From positions 124,001-188,000 of the forward strand of contig NTMA01000071.1 in NCBI GenBank assembly GCA_002917075.1: a stretch of DNA of 64,000 nucleotides, in the 5' to 3' direction. This document shows, piece after piece, positions 48,770 through 60,700 of this stretch (its first letter is position 1; each line of letters begins with the position of its first letter). Under the pieces are notes generated by a model. That model had not been told where the DNA came from, ran no database searches, and saw only the letters and a list, made by a program, of their open reading frames with translations. A program made the position numbers and the translations under genes. This stretch comes from Hawksworthiomyces lignivorus. Lineage: Eukaryota; Ascomycota; Sordariomycetes; Ophiostomatales; Ophiostomataceae.

Positions 48770-49796
48770 CTATATGCCCATATCTTCGTCGCTGTCGTCG
48801 TCGTAGCCGGCGCCGTCGCCTCCGCCGTAGCCGCCAGCCTCTTCCTCGTCGCGTCGGCTGGCCTCGGCCGCCGCGCCCAGCCGCCGCACGCCGTCGTGCA
48901 CGGCCGTCACGAGCCCGCGCGCCTCGGCCAGCTCCATGGCCCCGATGCCGCGCAGGTTGACGACGGCGGGGGCGGCCCCGCCGCCAGCGCCGCCGCCGCC
49001 AGCGCCTACGCCTACGCCCCTGGCGAGCTGGCGCACCTTGGCGGCGCGGGCCTCGGCCAGGTCGCGCAGCAGAGCGCGCACCTCGCCGGCGGGGGCGGGC
49101 ATGTCGTCGGGGGCATGGGCCAGCAGGATCTCGGCCAGCTCGAACCAGTGGTAGGGCAGGAAGCCGGCGGGGGCCTCGGCGGTGCACGAGGGCAAGAAGG
49201 GCGGCGACAGCGGCACGGGCCCGCCGAACAGGCCGTGCTCGTCCGCGACGGTCCGGCGGTAGGCCGCGCCCGTGCGACCGTCGCCGCGGACCGGCGCGGG
49301 CGGCGGCGGCGTGAAGGGCACGAGGCCGCTGCCGTCAACGGCCGCGCCTGCGCTGTTAGCGACGCCGTTGCCGAGGATGTTGTTGTTGTTGCTGCTGCCG
49401 TTTCCGTCCACGGCGCCGCTGCCACCCTCGCCTCGCGTCTCGAGCATGACCAGCTCCTGCAGGCTGGCCGGGTGTAGCCAGGGCGGGGCGACGATGCTGG
49501 CGCGGCGCTGGCGTTTCAGCAGGAGCGCGAGCCAGAGGGGGAGGACGGCGCGGTGCGGGGGCCGCAAGGCGGGGGTGTCACCCTATAGAAAAGCAAAAGA
49601 GAGAGCAATCAGTTTCCGGAATGCGCACAGCAGAAATATAAGAGCTGAAGAGATGTGCTGCGGATCAAGTAGAGAAACCTACGCCGAGGAGATGAATTGG
49701 CTCGAGACGCTGCCGCGGAACGACAGTGACCAGCTCCATCTCGCAGAGAAATGCTGCCTCAGCAGGCAAGATACCTGGTGGGAGAGGAAGGGCCAT
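48770..49796 (-). CDS. PSF2: DNA replication GINS complex subunit PSF2
   Basis: Subunit of the GINS tetramer, part of the CMG replicative helicase. Exons 49796-49683 and 49582-48770 give 308 aa. The N-terminal signature is clear: [20 protein letters not shown], then LEPIHLLGG across the 100-nt intron, then [20 protein letters not shown] and PPWL. The later helical part has [20 protein letters not shown] and [20 protein letters not shown]. Oddities: an Asn/Gly/Pro-rich insertion (about 85-145), a Gly/Ala run ([20 protein letters not shown]) before [15 protein letters not shown], and an acidic tail [12 protein letters not shown]. Family members are mostly near 200-280 aa, so this one is expanded by low-complexity inserts. 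The function is expected to be essential. The ATG gives the standard start. Confidence 0.94.
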
Positions 49797-50183
49797 ACTG
49801 AGAGACTGTCTCTGCACAGGAAGAGGTAAGATCAAATGCCCAATGGCGAAATGAACGGAAGGCTGCGATATCGAATGTTGCCGTGGGCCTCTGAGAGAAG
49901 CGAAAGCAAACCGCAAGAAACGCCGCGACGCGTTTGGCGCGTGTTGGCGCTGCCCCGCGGTGATTCGCTTGGTGGGGCGCACCAAGTCTTCTCTAATCTT
50001 CTAGGCTGACCCTTCTTCTCTCGTTTCCGGCAGCACATCCTCGGCCTCTTCTGTATCCGTATTTCATTGCGTCCGCTGAGTTTGTATTGAACACTAATAT
50101 GTACAAATTTAAATCTGTTTAGCTAAGTTAAACAGCTAATCAGTTTTAAATAGCAACCAGAGAGATATTTCCTTTATAATCCT
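49797..50183. other. Spacer between PSF2 promoter and NLR-like gene 3' end
   Basis: 387 nt; PSF2 promoter side and 3' end of the NLR-like gene. A clearly AT-rich block at 50090-50180 follows the NLR stop codon. No coding signal. Confidence 0.5.
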
Positions 50184-53100
50184 TCACAAATAAAAGACTC
50201 CAGGCTTAAGAAGCTGTTGCGTTACACCATGGTAATGTCTCAGAGAAGCGTAGTAAAGCGATGTTCTGTCATATTGATCTCTTGCATTTGGATTTGCGCC
50301 AGCTTTAAGAAGCAGTTGTACCACAGCGTCGCGGCCTCCGAGAGATGCAAGGTGAAGCGGCGTCTGGCCAGTCCGAGATTTCGCATTTGGGTTTGCGCCA
50401 AGTTCAAGAAGCAATTGCACCATGGTGTCACGGCCTCTGAGAGAATTAAGATGAAGTAGCGTTTCGCCGGTATTATCTTCCGCATTTAGGTCTGCACCAG
50501 CGTCAAGGAGTTGCTGCACCACAACGTCGTGGCCATTATAAGAAGCATGGTGAAGCGGCGTTTCGCCAGCCTGATCCTTCGCATTTGAGTTTGAGCCAGC
50601 TTCAAGCAGTTGCTGCACCACATCTCCACAACCTTCATCAGAAGCATAGTGAAGCGGCGTTTTGCCTTCCAGGCATACCGCATTTGGGTTTGAGCCAACT
50701 TTAAGAAGAAGCCGTGTAGAGATCTTATCATTACGTTTAGAAGAATAATGAAGTGGCGTTTTGCCCAGAGAATCTTGCGTATCTGAGATTGCGCCAGCTT
50801 CAAGGAGTTGCCGCACCACAATGTCATGGCCATTGGATGAAGCAACGTAAAGTGGTGTTCTGCCGATCCTATACTGCGTATTTGGGTTCGCGCCGGCTTC
50901 GAGGAGTTGTTGCACTATAGTGCTATGGCCATTCTCGGAAGCAACGTAAAGTGGCGTTCTGCCAGTACCATCGTGCGCATCTACGTATGCGCCAGCTTTA
51001 AGGAGTTGTTGCGCAACATCGTTATGGCCATTCTCAGAAGCAATGAAAAGTGGTGTTCTATCGACAATATCTCGTGAATCCGGGTCTGTGCCAGCTTCAA
51101 GTAGCTGCTGCACCACCACGTCGTAGCCTCGTTCAGAAGCATAGGAAATTGGTGTTCCACCGCTGGAGCTGTACTCGATATTTGCATTGACGCCGGCTTC
51201 AAGAAGCCGCCGGATCACAGTGCCAAGCCCCAACTGGGCCGCAACAATGCACGGGCTGGGACTCCTTCCACTACCCATTTCTAGGATTTGATGTACTTCA
51301 TACCATCCCGACGAAGGTGGCGGCTGTGAATTGCACAAGGATAACGCCTTGTTGGTTGTCCAATCCGCAAGCTCCGCCTCACTCTCTCGAAAGTGATGAG
51401 CCCAGAAGTGCGAAGCGTAACGCAAAAATACGCGCTTGCTGTAGTATCGCCTTATTATCTCATACATATGATAATATCGGTTATTCATGAATTTTTCACG
51501 TAGGCTTGCGAGGTCGTGGTCCAATAGCGAGAGACGCAACATGCATATTTCTGCAAGTACACGATTGGACTCTTTTGGATGAAGCGAAAACTTCCAGCGT
51601 AGTGTCATGCCGCAGTCATTGAGCGATGTAATTGGCACCGGTGGCAGGTGAGGAACCAGAAATTCACGGGCAGTTTGATGAAGGAGGAAGATTCTCGAAT
51701 CAACTACAACCACAAAGAGGCCACAGAGTTCCCTAATTACATGGCGGAATCGAGCCTCAGGTCCCAGTCCCAAATCGCTAAATCGTACATGGTCTCTTCT
51801 TATGGCGAGTGCCACAGCCATCTCATTTAGTGTAAGTGGCCTTGCTGCTGCCACCACGATATGAAGAAGCTTTTTGGCCAAGATAGGGTCTCGACTCTTC
51901 GATAAGATTCTGTCGTATGCTTCGTCAACCGTTTTAGGAAGGCTGCGGACTGCTGATCGAATGTTGTCCTTTGTTAGAAAGACAGCGCTCTGTTCTATCT
52001 CTTCCACAACAAGATAGACCCAGAGATAAGTACGATGTGGTATCCGGGTCAGTTCTTCTTCTAAAATATTGTGTTCTTCTTCACAAAGACCATGCTCTGT
52101 GCTGATTTCTTTTGCTCTGCCTTTGGTAACTATGTTAATCTCATGAGAAATCTTGTTGACTTCTTCCTCATTTTCTCCACTGAGATGGATCGTAGGCAGC
52201 TTGTCCTCTAGATGTTGAAAGCGCCTCTTGATATTCATGTATGGGCGACTTGTCAAGAGAAATTTTATCATTGGAACGCGCGCTGCTGCGGCCGAGTATA
52301 TCTCGCTAATAGCATCAATGAGCTGGTTCCGTCCGATCTCGTCGCATTCATCCAAGGCGTCCAGAACACATATGAGTCTATGCCCGGCAAGGCTGGACGC
52401 AGCCGAAATAAAAATATTCCAAAGTCCGGAGAACGACGATAAGAGCTTCTCTCCATCTTCTTCGAATCGTTTGAGGATCTGGTCCGAGAAAGATCCACGG
52501 TGTTGCATAAAAAGCTGACGTAGGATACAACAGAGGGCAATGGTTGGTGATTTCTGGTCTCCGAAATCGTCTTTAAAAAAGAAGTAGCAGGTCGTACTTG
52601 ACGTTGTGCTCGGTAAAACCTCATCCACCAGGTACTTTGCTAGCACAGACTTCCCGCTGCCTGGGTCAGCCGAGACCCAGAGCAAGCTGGACTCATTGCT
52701 CTGTTGCCAATTCTGGTAGATTGGATGGCTCGTAAACCACTCGCATGTCCCTTCGACACGTACTGGATTTCGGTCTTTGCGGTCGCTATATGGACAGGCG
52801 TACAACTTTCGCAGCCATTCTGTAGACACTTAGTGAGAGGAACCACGGCTCACACCTCAAGTCTTACCAAAAAAAAAAAAAAAAAAAACATACCTAAAAG
52901 TTTCGGTTCACTAGTAGTCTCTTTCCGACGATTCCGCGCCTCGCCTATCTCTTTCGTGAGCCGGAAGACTGCGCTTTCCTTCCCTTCGCCGTAGATAGGC
53001 GGCATGAAGACACCAAAGATGCCGAGCAGACAGTACACCTCATCTTCTTCGCGTGTCGTCTGGCGTCCCTTGGCCCATGCAAACCGCTCCTCATCGCTGA

Positions 53101-53641
53101 ACTGAGAAAGGGCGGTGCCCTGGAGCGCCAGAATGGGTATCGCTGTGATTTCATGGATTTGACGCTCTAGAGTTCTCTTATCGCCAAGTCGCTTGCACTC
53201 CTTTGTGAAAAATTCGACTGACGCCGGGGCGAGAAGCTCTTGCAGCGTCCAGCCTCTGGTGAACCATCTACTCGCCCGAAACGCCGGTTCCCATGCGGCG
53301 ACAGATACGTCGGATAGGTACACATAGCATCGAGCTGCGCCACGATACCATCGAAACATGGAGTTGATCGCTTCATTGAGTTCTGCGCTGTCTGCTTTAT
53401 TGATGCAGCAGGTATCTACCCAAAAGTGGCGTAGGCCATCGCGTCTTGTCTCTTCTGTGCAGAACTTGATTTTGCTGTAGCCGGCTTTGCCCTTCCAGGC
53501 GCCGCTCGTCCAGTCACCGAATGTGACCTCTCCAGGACCCCATGTATGCGATAATATCGCGTAGGGGGGAATCTTAGCACTGCCGACGAGGTCTTCCGTC
53601 AAGTGGAGCTCGCCGTTGTCGTCACATTCCAAAAGCCGCAT
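50184..53641 (-). CDS. HET-NACHT-ankyrin NLR-like protein
   Basis: Candidate allorecognition or immune receptor of the fungal NLR type. Exons 53641-52894 and 52828-50184 give 1130 aa; an alternative acceptor three codons downstream (52819) also keeps frame. N-terminal HET domain: PYAILSHTWGPGEVTF, FWVDTCCINKADSAEL, MFRWYRGAARCYVYLSDV, WFTRGWTLQELLAP. The NACHT ATPase follows: Walker A ADPGSGKSVLAKYL (Lys309) and Walker B LICVLDALDECDE (406-412). A helical arm (about 500-780) leads to roughly ten 33-residue ankyrin repeats of the form TPLHYASDNGHDVVVQQLLEAGA, reaching the C-terminus with the last repeat cut short. Related fungal receptors use HET or other heads with WD40, ANK or TPR sensors; HET is usually the cell-death effector. 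The intron between HET and NACHT is 65 nt and holds a 20-nt T tract. Confidence 0.92.
50190..51235 (-). repeat. About ten ~99-bp coding repeats (ankyrin array)
   Basis: Direct repeats with a 33-codon period; recurring plus-strand cores include gaagcaacgtaaagtgg (near 50840 and 50938) and ttgctgcaccac. Some neighbouring units are close at the nucleotide level, which suggests duplication within the array and possible copy-number variation. Confidence 0.85.
52869..52888 (+). repeat. 20-nt A tract in the NLR intron (poly-T on the coding strand)
   Basis: Twenty consecutive A on the plus strand; on the transcribed strand it lies just after the donor site inside the 65-nt intron separating HET and NACHT exons. 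Confidence 0.95.
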
Positions 53642-54460
53642 CGTTCAAGATATAGCCAGCCAGATGAGAATCTCAAAAATAGACCTGTCCTTTGGGATGT
53701 GAGAGTGAGGCTGAGTGAACAAGACGAGCCCCGCGTAATGGATCCAGTAAATTGTAATATTTGATGCTGTTGCCCAGTTCTACGTCCAATTGAAGGCCGC
53801 TGCACACAAGGCAACCAAAGCAGGGCTTCCAATCCTTCTACGACCTTATTATCCAACGGGAAACCAGTATTGCTTCAGCTGTGTGTCCGTGCTTTAATTA
53901 GTTTTATCCTGATAGTTTATAAATGATGTACACTATTGAACTTCCTTTTTTTGATAAAGAGTTCTTCTTTGCCTTCTCCCACAGGGAGAGCTAAGAATGG
54001 TGTCGGAGGGTGTACATCTATTGTTGGCGTGATTTAAATGTAGTGACAGCTCCGTCTGTCTCTAATTACATAGCGACAGGTTCATTCTCAAGTCGTACAG
54101 TGGCCAATTTCCATTTTGGTAAATCGTCACAATAAATCCACTTGAAAGGGTATTCGCTATCATTATGAATTACGTTCAATCATACAAAACGGGGTATGTG
54201 TGTGGTCTCAAGAGATGGAAACCGTATCGACCGAGCCCTGACTCCATATTGAATTTTCCCAATTTTCCCAGAAGCGTAACTGTGAAGTTGACCGTCTTAA
54301 AAGCTGCTTTCCTTCCAATCCGTGTTCTCCTTGTTTTGCGCCGCAACCGTGCTATCTAGAGGACACATGCCCAACAACTCCTGTCGCTTGTCGTCTTCTT
54401 CTGAGTAAATTCGCAAAAAATGACCCGTTGGCTTCCTACCACCTTCCTCTCTGTCCTTCA
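53642..54460. other. Spacer between NLR-like gene and second regulator
   Basis: NLR promoter and regulator 3' end. AT-rich, no gene seen. Confidence 0.5.
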
Positions 54461-57400
54461 TCATCCATCCCAGCGGACCGTCGAGGTAACCTTTTCAAAC
54501 TTGCCCGTCGTCTTGTTCTTGACCCAAGCCGTCATCTGGACCTCTGGCTTCGTCTCGTCAAAGATTGCTTCGCGCTGGCGCAGCCGCAGCCACCTAAGAA
54601 AAGCAAGAAGTTAGCAAAATGCCATTGATGTATCAACACATGAAGAGAACGTACTGCTCGTAGAGTGTCCCCTCAGTCTCGTTCTCCTGCTCCACCACGC
54701 GGTTCCAGTCGGCGATCGCCCACAGGATCTTGCTGTCCCAAAAGCCGTCGCGCCGCGGATACATGGCCAGCAACTTGATGGCCTCGTCGCGCACGGCCTC
54801 CTCGCGGCACTTGCACGAGACCACAAACAGGGCCATGGTGGGGCCGTTGTCCATAGTGAAGAGCTCGCTGCCTACGGACGGGGGGCTGCCGTCGGAAGCC
54901 GAGGAGGCCGAAGAAGAGGAAGCGGAAGCGGCGCCGACGCCGCCAAAGGGCAGCCAGGCGTAGCGGGGCTGCTTGGGCAGGATGGTGCCGGCCAGACGGA
55001 TGAGCTCGCGGAACTGGGGCGTCAGCTGGTACATGGCCTCGTAGTCGGAGTAGACGAGCGAGCGCACACCGATCCAGGCCAGCAGGTACTGGACGCGCAG
55101 GCTGGCGGCGCGCAGGTAGGCGTGCTCGCTGGCGCGGCGGCCGCGGCGCGTGGCGTCGTAGAGGGGCGCAAAGGCGGCGTGCCAGCGGCCGAGGCAGTGC
55201 AGGTACTCGCGCTGGATCTCGCGGGCGCCGGGCACGTCGCAGATGTCGAGCATCTGGCCGACGGCGGCGGCGCGCGCGGCCGCGTCCGGGTGCGCGTCCA
55301 TGTAGCGCTGCAGCGCGGCCACCATGTAGCGCGGGAACTGCAGGATCCAGTGCTGCACCAGGTCCCACCAGCGGCGGGCGTCGTCGAGCGTGTCAAAGGC
55401 CGCCGGGATGGTCGCCGGGTTGAGCGCGTCCAGCGCCTGGAACTGGATGTCCGCCGGCCGCGTGCGCCGCAGCCGGAACACGCCCAGCGACCACGCCTGG
55501 AAGTCCAGCCGCCGGAACACCTGCATCACCTCGTCCTCCAGCACGTACGGCGCCGGCGACTGCGTCAGCACCCGCGTCAGCGAGTCCGACGGCCGCGGGC
55601 TGTCCGTCGACAGCCGCAGCTGCTGGTCGCGCTGCCGCTGCCTCTGCCGCTGGCGCTGGCGCTCCCGCTCCGCCTCCTCCTGCTGCCGCTGCCGCCGCCG
55701 CTGCTCTTGTTCTTGGTTCTGCTCTTGCTCCCGCTCCTGCTCCTGCTCGTGCAGCTGGTGCTGCTCGTTCTGCTGCTGCTGCGTGCCCGTCAGGGACCGC
55801 CGCGGCACGTGCTGTGCCACGAACCGGTCCACGATCCGCAGCCCGTGCGTGATGTGCCACAGCGCCCCCTCCCGGTTGCCCTGCAGTGCCTCGAAGCACA
55901 CAAACAGCAGGCACGCCAGCACCGCCGCCCGCTCTTTGGCGCTGTCCTTGGCCAGCTCGCTCCCGCCGTACTCCTGCCGCCGCCAGTCGTCGCCACCCGC
56001 GCCAACAATACTGCTAAACTGGCTCGCCGGTGACGGCGGCGACGGCGGCGACGATGGCGACTGCCGTGACTGCCGCGACTGCTGCGCTCCGCTGCCGCTC
56101 AGCCGCAGCAGCTGCAGCGCGTGACCGTAGTAGACCAGCGCGTTTCGGTAGTGGGGCACCACGCTGTTCGCCACGTGGTGGTACGAGCGGCCCAGCAGGG
56201 CGGGCGCCATAGCCTGGGCCATGGCGCCGATGGCGATGGCCGCGAACCGCACGGCCGGCTCGTCGCGGCACAGCTGCGGGATCGTGCTCGTCCACAGGTG
56301 CGACTGAAACCAGCCGCCGCCCAGGTTGGGCGCCAGCGTCAGCCAGCTGTCAAAGTACGCCTTCTCCCACTGGCTGGCGAACATGACGCTGTTGTAGTTG
56401 GGCTCCAGCAGGAAGTCGCCCGGCATGCCACTCACGCCGTTGGCGGCCCGGCTGCCGCCGAATACAATCGTCTGGATTCTCTCGTAGTCTGTCTCGTCGT
56501 CGTTGTCGTCGCCAAAGTCATGCTCTTCCTTCTTGAACACCACAGCCTGCCCCGCAGCGCCGCTCGGCGGTAGTGGGGCCGCGGGTCTCGGAACATAAGG
56601 ATCCACCGTCCAGGTCCACCGCGCATCCAGTTCCGGGTCCTGGCTTGGTTCACGCTTCACAATGACAGTGGCCGCAGACAGATCCGTGGAGAGCTCTGAG
56701 GCCGAGATGTCCGACGACGGCGTCGTGCGCCGCGACCCCTGCGTGTCGGACGAAGACGACGCCGATGGCGCCCGGTGCTTGTTACCCACCAGGAACTTTT
56801 TGCTGTCGTCGCTGCTCACTGTCCTTGAGGTTGTCGGCGTTGGCGGCAGTGACATTGCCGAGGACGCCGACGCTGCCGCCGCCGACTCCGTTAGCGTGGC
56901 ATCATACCCCTCACAGAAGCCTTGCCATTTGATACACCGATTGCACGACGGCTTAGCCTCGTCGCACTTTACATGTCGTCTCCTGAACACAGGTGGTCAG
57001 CCAATGAAGCAAACAAAAAACAAAGACGAACGTCTCAATGATCTAAATTAACACTGAGTTGGAGAGCCAAGAAGGCCGGCGATTTTCTTTTTTTTGTCAA
57101 GACTCACTTGCCTACATCCAGTTAGTTATTCATTCAGCCTTACGTGCCGGACTAAGAAGATGAAAAGTGCACTCGAGACCAAGATAAAGACAAAGAACCT
57201 CAAAGGAAATAGTTACGGCAATTGAAATAGATTGGAATTTGTTTTTAAAGAAATAAAATAAAAAATAGTCTAGAACTCTCCCTAAAAAAAAAAGGACCAT
57301 ACTTACAAGTTTTGCAGCCGGTCCGCACTTTGGGGACGCTGGCGCGGGTGGCCCGCGGGCGATGCTTCAGAGCAAATGTTAAGACTGTGGGACCCTGCTG

Positions 57401-57707
57401 GGTTGGGCCACCTGCAGGACCACTAATAGCGGTTAGACTAACTAAGCATAAGCAAGCGTAGGCCTAAGGCGCGCGGGAGCGGAAGAGCGGAAAGGGAGCG
57501 GAGAAAAAAGAAAGGAAAACAAGTGGGAGGGGGGAGCACGAACGTGGACAACTCGGGAGACGGAGAGGACCTTTCTCTCTTCATGTTGGAGTTCCCGCCA
57601 CTGTCATTGGCGCTGTCATTGCTGCCGTCATTGCTGCCATTGCCGACGATGTTGGGCCTGCTGCCCCTGCTGGCAATCTGGCCGCTCGCCTGCAGCGACG
57701 ACGCCAT
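54461..57707 (-). CDS. Zn2Cys6 fungal transcription factor, Gln/Arg-rich
   Basis: Nuclear regulator. Exons 57707-57544, 57422-57303, 56982-54655 and 54593-54461 give 914 aa. The zinc cluster is intact only after splicing: Cys91 and Cys94 (VRTGCKTC) come from exon 2, Cys101, 108, 111 and 118 (KRRHVKCDEAKPSCNRC) from exon 3, with the intron (320 nt) falling right after Cys94. Spacing 2-6-6-2-6 is canonical. A central Gln/Glu/Arg low-complexity run (about 475-520) and a fungal-specific middle region follow (ACLLFVCFEALQGNREGALW, HITHGLRIVDRF); the C-terminus is REAIFDETKPEVQMTAWVKN. The first donor is uncertain: phase-compatible GT sites exist at 57543 and two other places nearby, so residues just before 55 may differ. 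Start at 57707 is the first in-frame ATG. Target genes unknown. Confidence 0.87.
55600..55800 (-). repeat. Low-complexity Gln/Arg/Glu-coding tract
   Basis: Imperfect CTG/CTC/CCG triplet-rich stretch on the plus strand, coding for a Q, R and E rich segment (QRQRQRQRQRDQQ and similar) of the Zn2Cys6 regulator. Confidence 0.8.
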
Positions 57708-60700
57708 CGTCCGTCTATCCGTCCTCCTACCCTTCCAACACCTCTATGGCGGTGGGGGAGAAGAGGGGGGAGCCGGGGAACAGAGAGAGAGGCAGAGAGG
57801 GAGGTATGGAGAGAGAGAGGAGAAGCTTGACCGGTCCCGAGGGAATGGACAAGCAAAGAAATAAGAACACGATGATCTCACGAAAAGGGGGAGACCAGGC
57901 ACAGACGGAACAAGAGATCCGGTCACACGTCTGACGAAAGAGCTTGTTCAGACCGTTCAGGCTGGTTCAACAATTGCTGACAGCCATATGTTTGTGCGCG
58001 ATAAAGGGAAATACCGATGAAAGATGATTTGGGGGCCAAAACTGGGGTGCGGAGTGTTGGCACAAAAAAACATAGGGAAAAGGAGGGAGAAGAAAAACGC
58101 AATTTCGACAGAACAGGAAAATCGTAAAGCAACAAGGGAAAAAGTACAAAGAAAAAAAGGGAGAGGGAAACGAGATGTAGAAAAGGGGATTCGGCTCAGA
58201 AATCCTTTATAAATGGACCTAAACAAAAGCCAAATGGCATTAGGGTCAAGTAGTTGAGACAAGGGTGGCGCGGAGGGCTATTTTCTCTACATAAGAAAGA
58301 AGGGAACGTGGACAAGCTCTCTGGTAGCCCTAGTGAGCCCATGGAATTCTCCGTACTTCAGAATAACTCCGCGTCTTCTCTATGTACCATGGCAAACAGA
58401 GGGTCCCGCTCGCCGTTCTCAGATTGTTGTATCGAGGGTTGGGTTTCCGTTGCAGCTATGTGGAGCGTGGTAGTACCAGGACTGGGGTCGAGTCAGTGGG
58501 GGTCGCCTTTTTGGACTTCTTTCCGACCTTTTGAGGTCTCTCCTCTTTCTTTTTTGGTGGCGTGGCGTCTTTTCAAACTCGGCTAGACAACGGTTTATCG
58601 GCATCAGTGTGTTTGACTTTGGAGAATGGCACGAATGGGGGTTAAAAGGGCGAGAAAAAAAAGGAAGGAAAGGAATGGAAAAAGAAAAGAGCGTAGGGCA
58701 AAGAAGGAGAAAGAGTCACAAAAGAGGAATACAATCCCGAAGAAATCGAAATAGTCAAAAGTGATCGACACAACCTGCCGTCTTCCTTCTGCCTTTACAT
58801 ATGTCGGGTGGAAATTTGCCTTCCCCGGTATGCAAAAACAGCAGCGGATGATTGGCCAGAGCGCGAAGAGCAAATCTGGAGAGAAGAATGAAAAAGAGGA
58901 GGGCCACGACAGAGGCAGAAGGCACCAATAAACAAAAAAAAAAAAAGGGGGTGAGGATGCGAGGGGATGATGGGGGAGGCGTCCCTTGGCCCAGGTTTTC
59001 TCGTTGCAGCCGTCTTACTGCTCCAGTGTGGCAGGTAATATGGGGTGGCCGTGGGACAGGTGTGTATTCAAATAAATCTCTGGCGGAGAGGAGCGACGAA
59101 AGGAAGCAAAACCTTTATATAAAGTGATGCACATATTTGTAGTTAAAGGAGCGAAACAGCAGCAGTCGAGAGACATGGAAGAGACACGCACATCCTGCAC
59201 TTATGTATACGAATTTTGATCTACGGGGTATGAGTTGCAGTGAAAAGTAAAACCACATCTCGGAAAGCAAAGAGAGAAACTCGGTCGTCGTTGTGAGATG
59301 CTGATCGGCGGTTCCATGTTCTCCTTAGCTTTGCGTAGGTTGCAATACAAGCGCGAAAGTCAGGGCAGGCAAAAGGAAGAGAAATACTAAAAAGGAAAAA
59401 ATAACACACAAACAAAAAAATAACAGATAAAAAAAAGGGCTAAAAAAAAAAGGAGAAAAGGCAAAGAAAAAGAAGTGTGAGATGCTTCGTCTGATGGGTG
59501 ATAAGCGAATGTCACCATGCGAGACAGAGAGACGCAGGGCGCACAAACAGAAATTACAGGTAAAATAACGTTAGAGATGCGGTTAAAGGAGACCAGGGCC
59601 TTGCCACATTGTCGGGCCACAACACAAGAAGAAGCACTGCAGCAACCCAATCCTTCGCTCTATCGTCCGAGAGTGAGGGGGCTGCAAGTATAGGAGAAGC
59701 TTCCCAAGGGTTTCCAGATCCCACGAACCACAGCACCTGAACCAGGGACTCGAAGTAGAAACGGCTGGAACAGAGGGCGTGAAGTACGACATTCCTCTTC
59801 CCAGCCGAACTCCATTACCGACAAGCTCGCATATGGCAAAAAAAGACACCGAAGAGCGTGCAGTAGCACAAAAGCTCAATACCAGCATCGGACAAACAAG
59901 ACCAAATAGGAAGTCAAAAGCAGTCAAAGCACGATGTAATGTTTCCTTAAACATCACCAGAATTACACTTTCCAACGGAAGTACCATATTGATATGCATG
60001 GGAGGCATGTCCAGAAGCACTTGGCACTGCATAGAAACTGCAGTGCGGGTGTTCTTCGGCCGTGTGTGCGGCGACCCCGAGCGCTACTACGGGAGTTGGC
60101 TCACAAGGAGCCGCTAGATTGAGCTAGCTTGCAGACAGTCCCATGGCATCGGGAAATAGAGAAAGCAAAGGGGTGCCGCTCTAGAAAGGATAATTAATCA
60201 GATAACGAAACACAAGGGAAAGGAAAGGGTAAGCACACCGCTGGTCGGCGCCTCTCTGTGGCTGCTAATTTGTCCTCGTACGCGCAGAAAAGGATCAGAA
60301 TACAGCGGTGTGGGAGTCTGGCTGTCGAGCAGGTATTACGGGAGGACGGCCCTAATACATACGACATCGGTCGCAGACTACGGGAGATTTACAAGGACCC
60401 CCTAAATTTGTAATGCTGTGCTATAAAGAGAACTGCTTACAGATCCTCTGTGCGTAATTCTTCTGACACGGGCGCTATGCTCCTGGTCGTATCAAAGGAT
60501 ACCGACCAATAGACGAGGTGCTTGGCTGACCAACAGCTCCCACTCAGCCTTACTGGGGAGAAGGAGGAGTGATTGAGCCCAAGACCTGGGGCGGCAGGGC
60601 CGTGAGAATTACGAGAACTCGCACTACTCCATACTGTTCGCTTTGTATCGGAAGCAGCATGAACACAACCGCACATTGAATTCACCCGTTAAAGATGATT

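Noticed and set aside
50190..51235. Regular ~99-bp repeats considered as CRISPR or satellite
   Set aside because: They are in-frame coding ankyrin units in a eukaryotic gene.
55122..56033. 303-codon plus-strand frame over the Zn2Cys6 regulator
   Set aside because: Antisense to the Gln/Arg coding tract; leucine-repeat composition is an artefact.
59735..59765. tRNA-like text (accagggactcgaa)
   Set aside because: No matching acceptor stem, anticodon arm or A box in the surrounding 80 nt.
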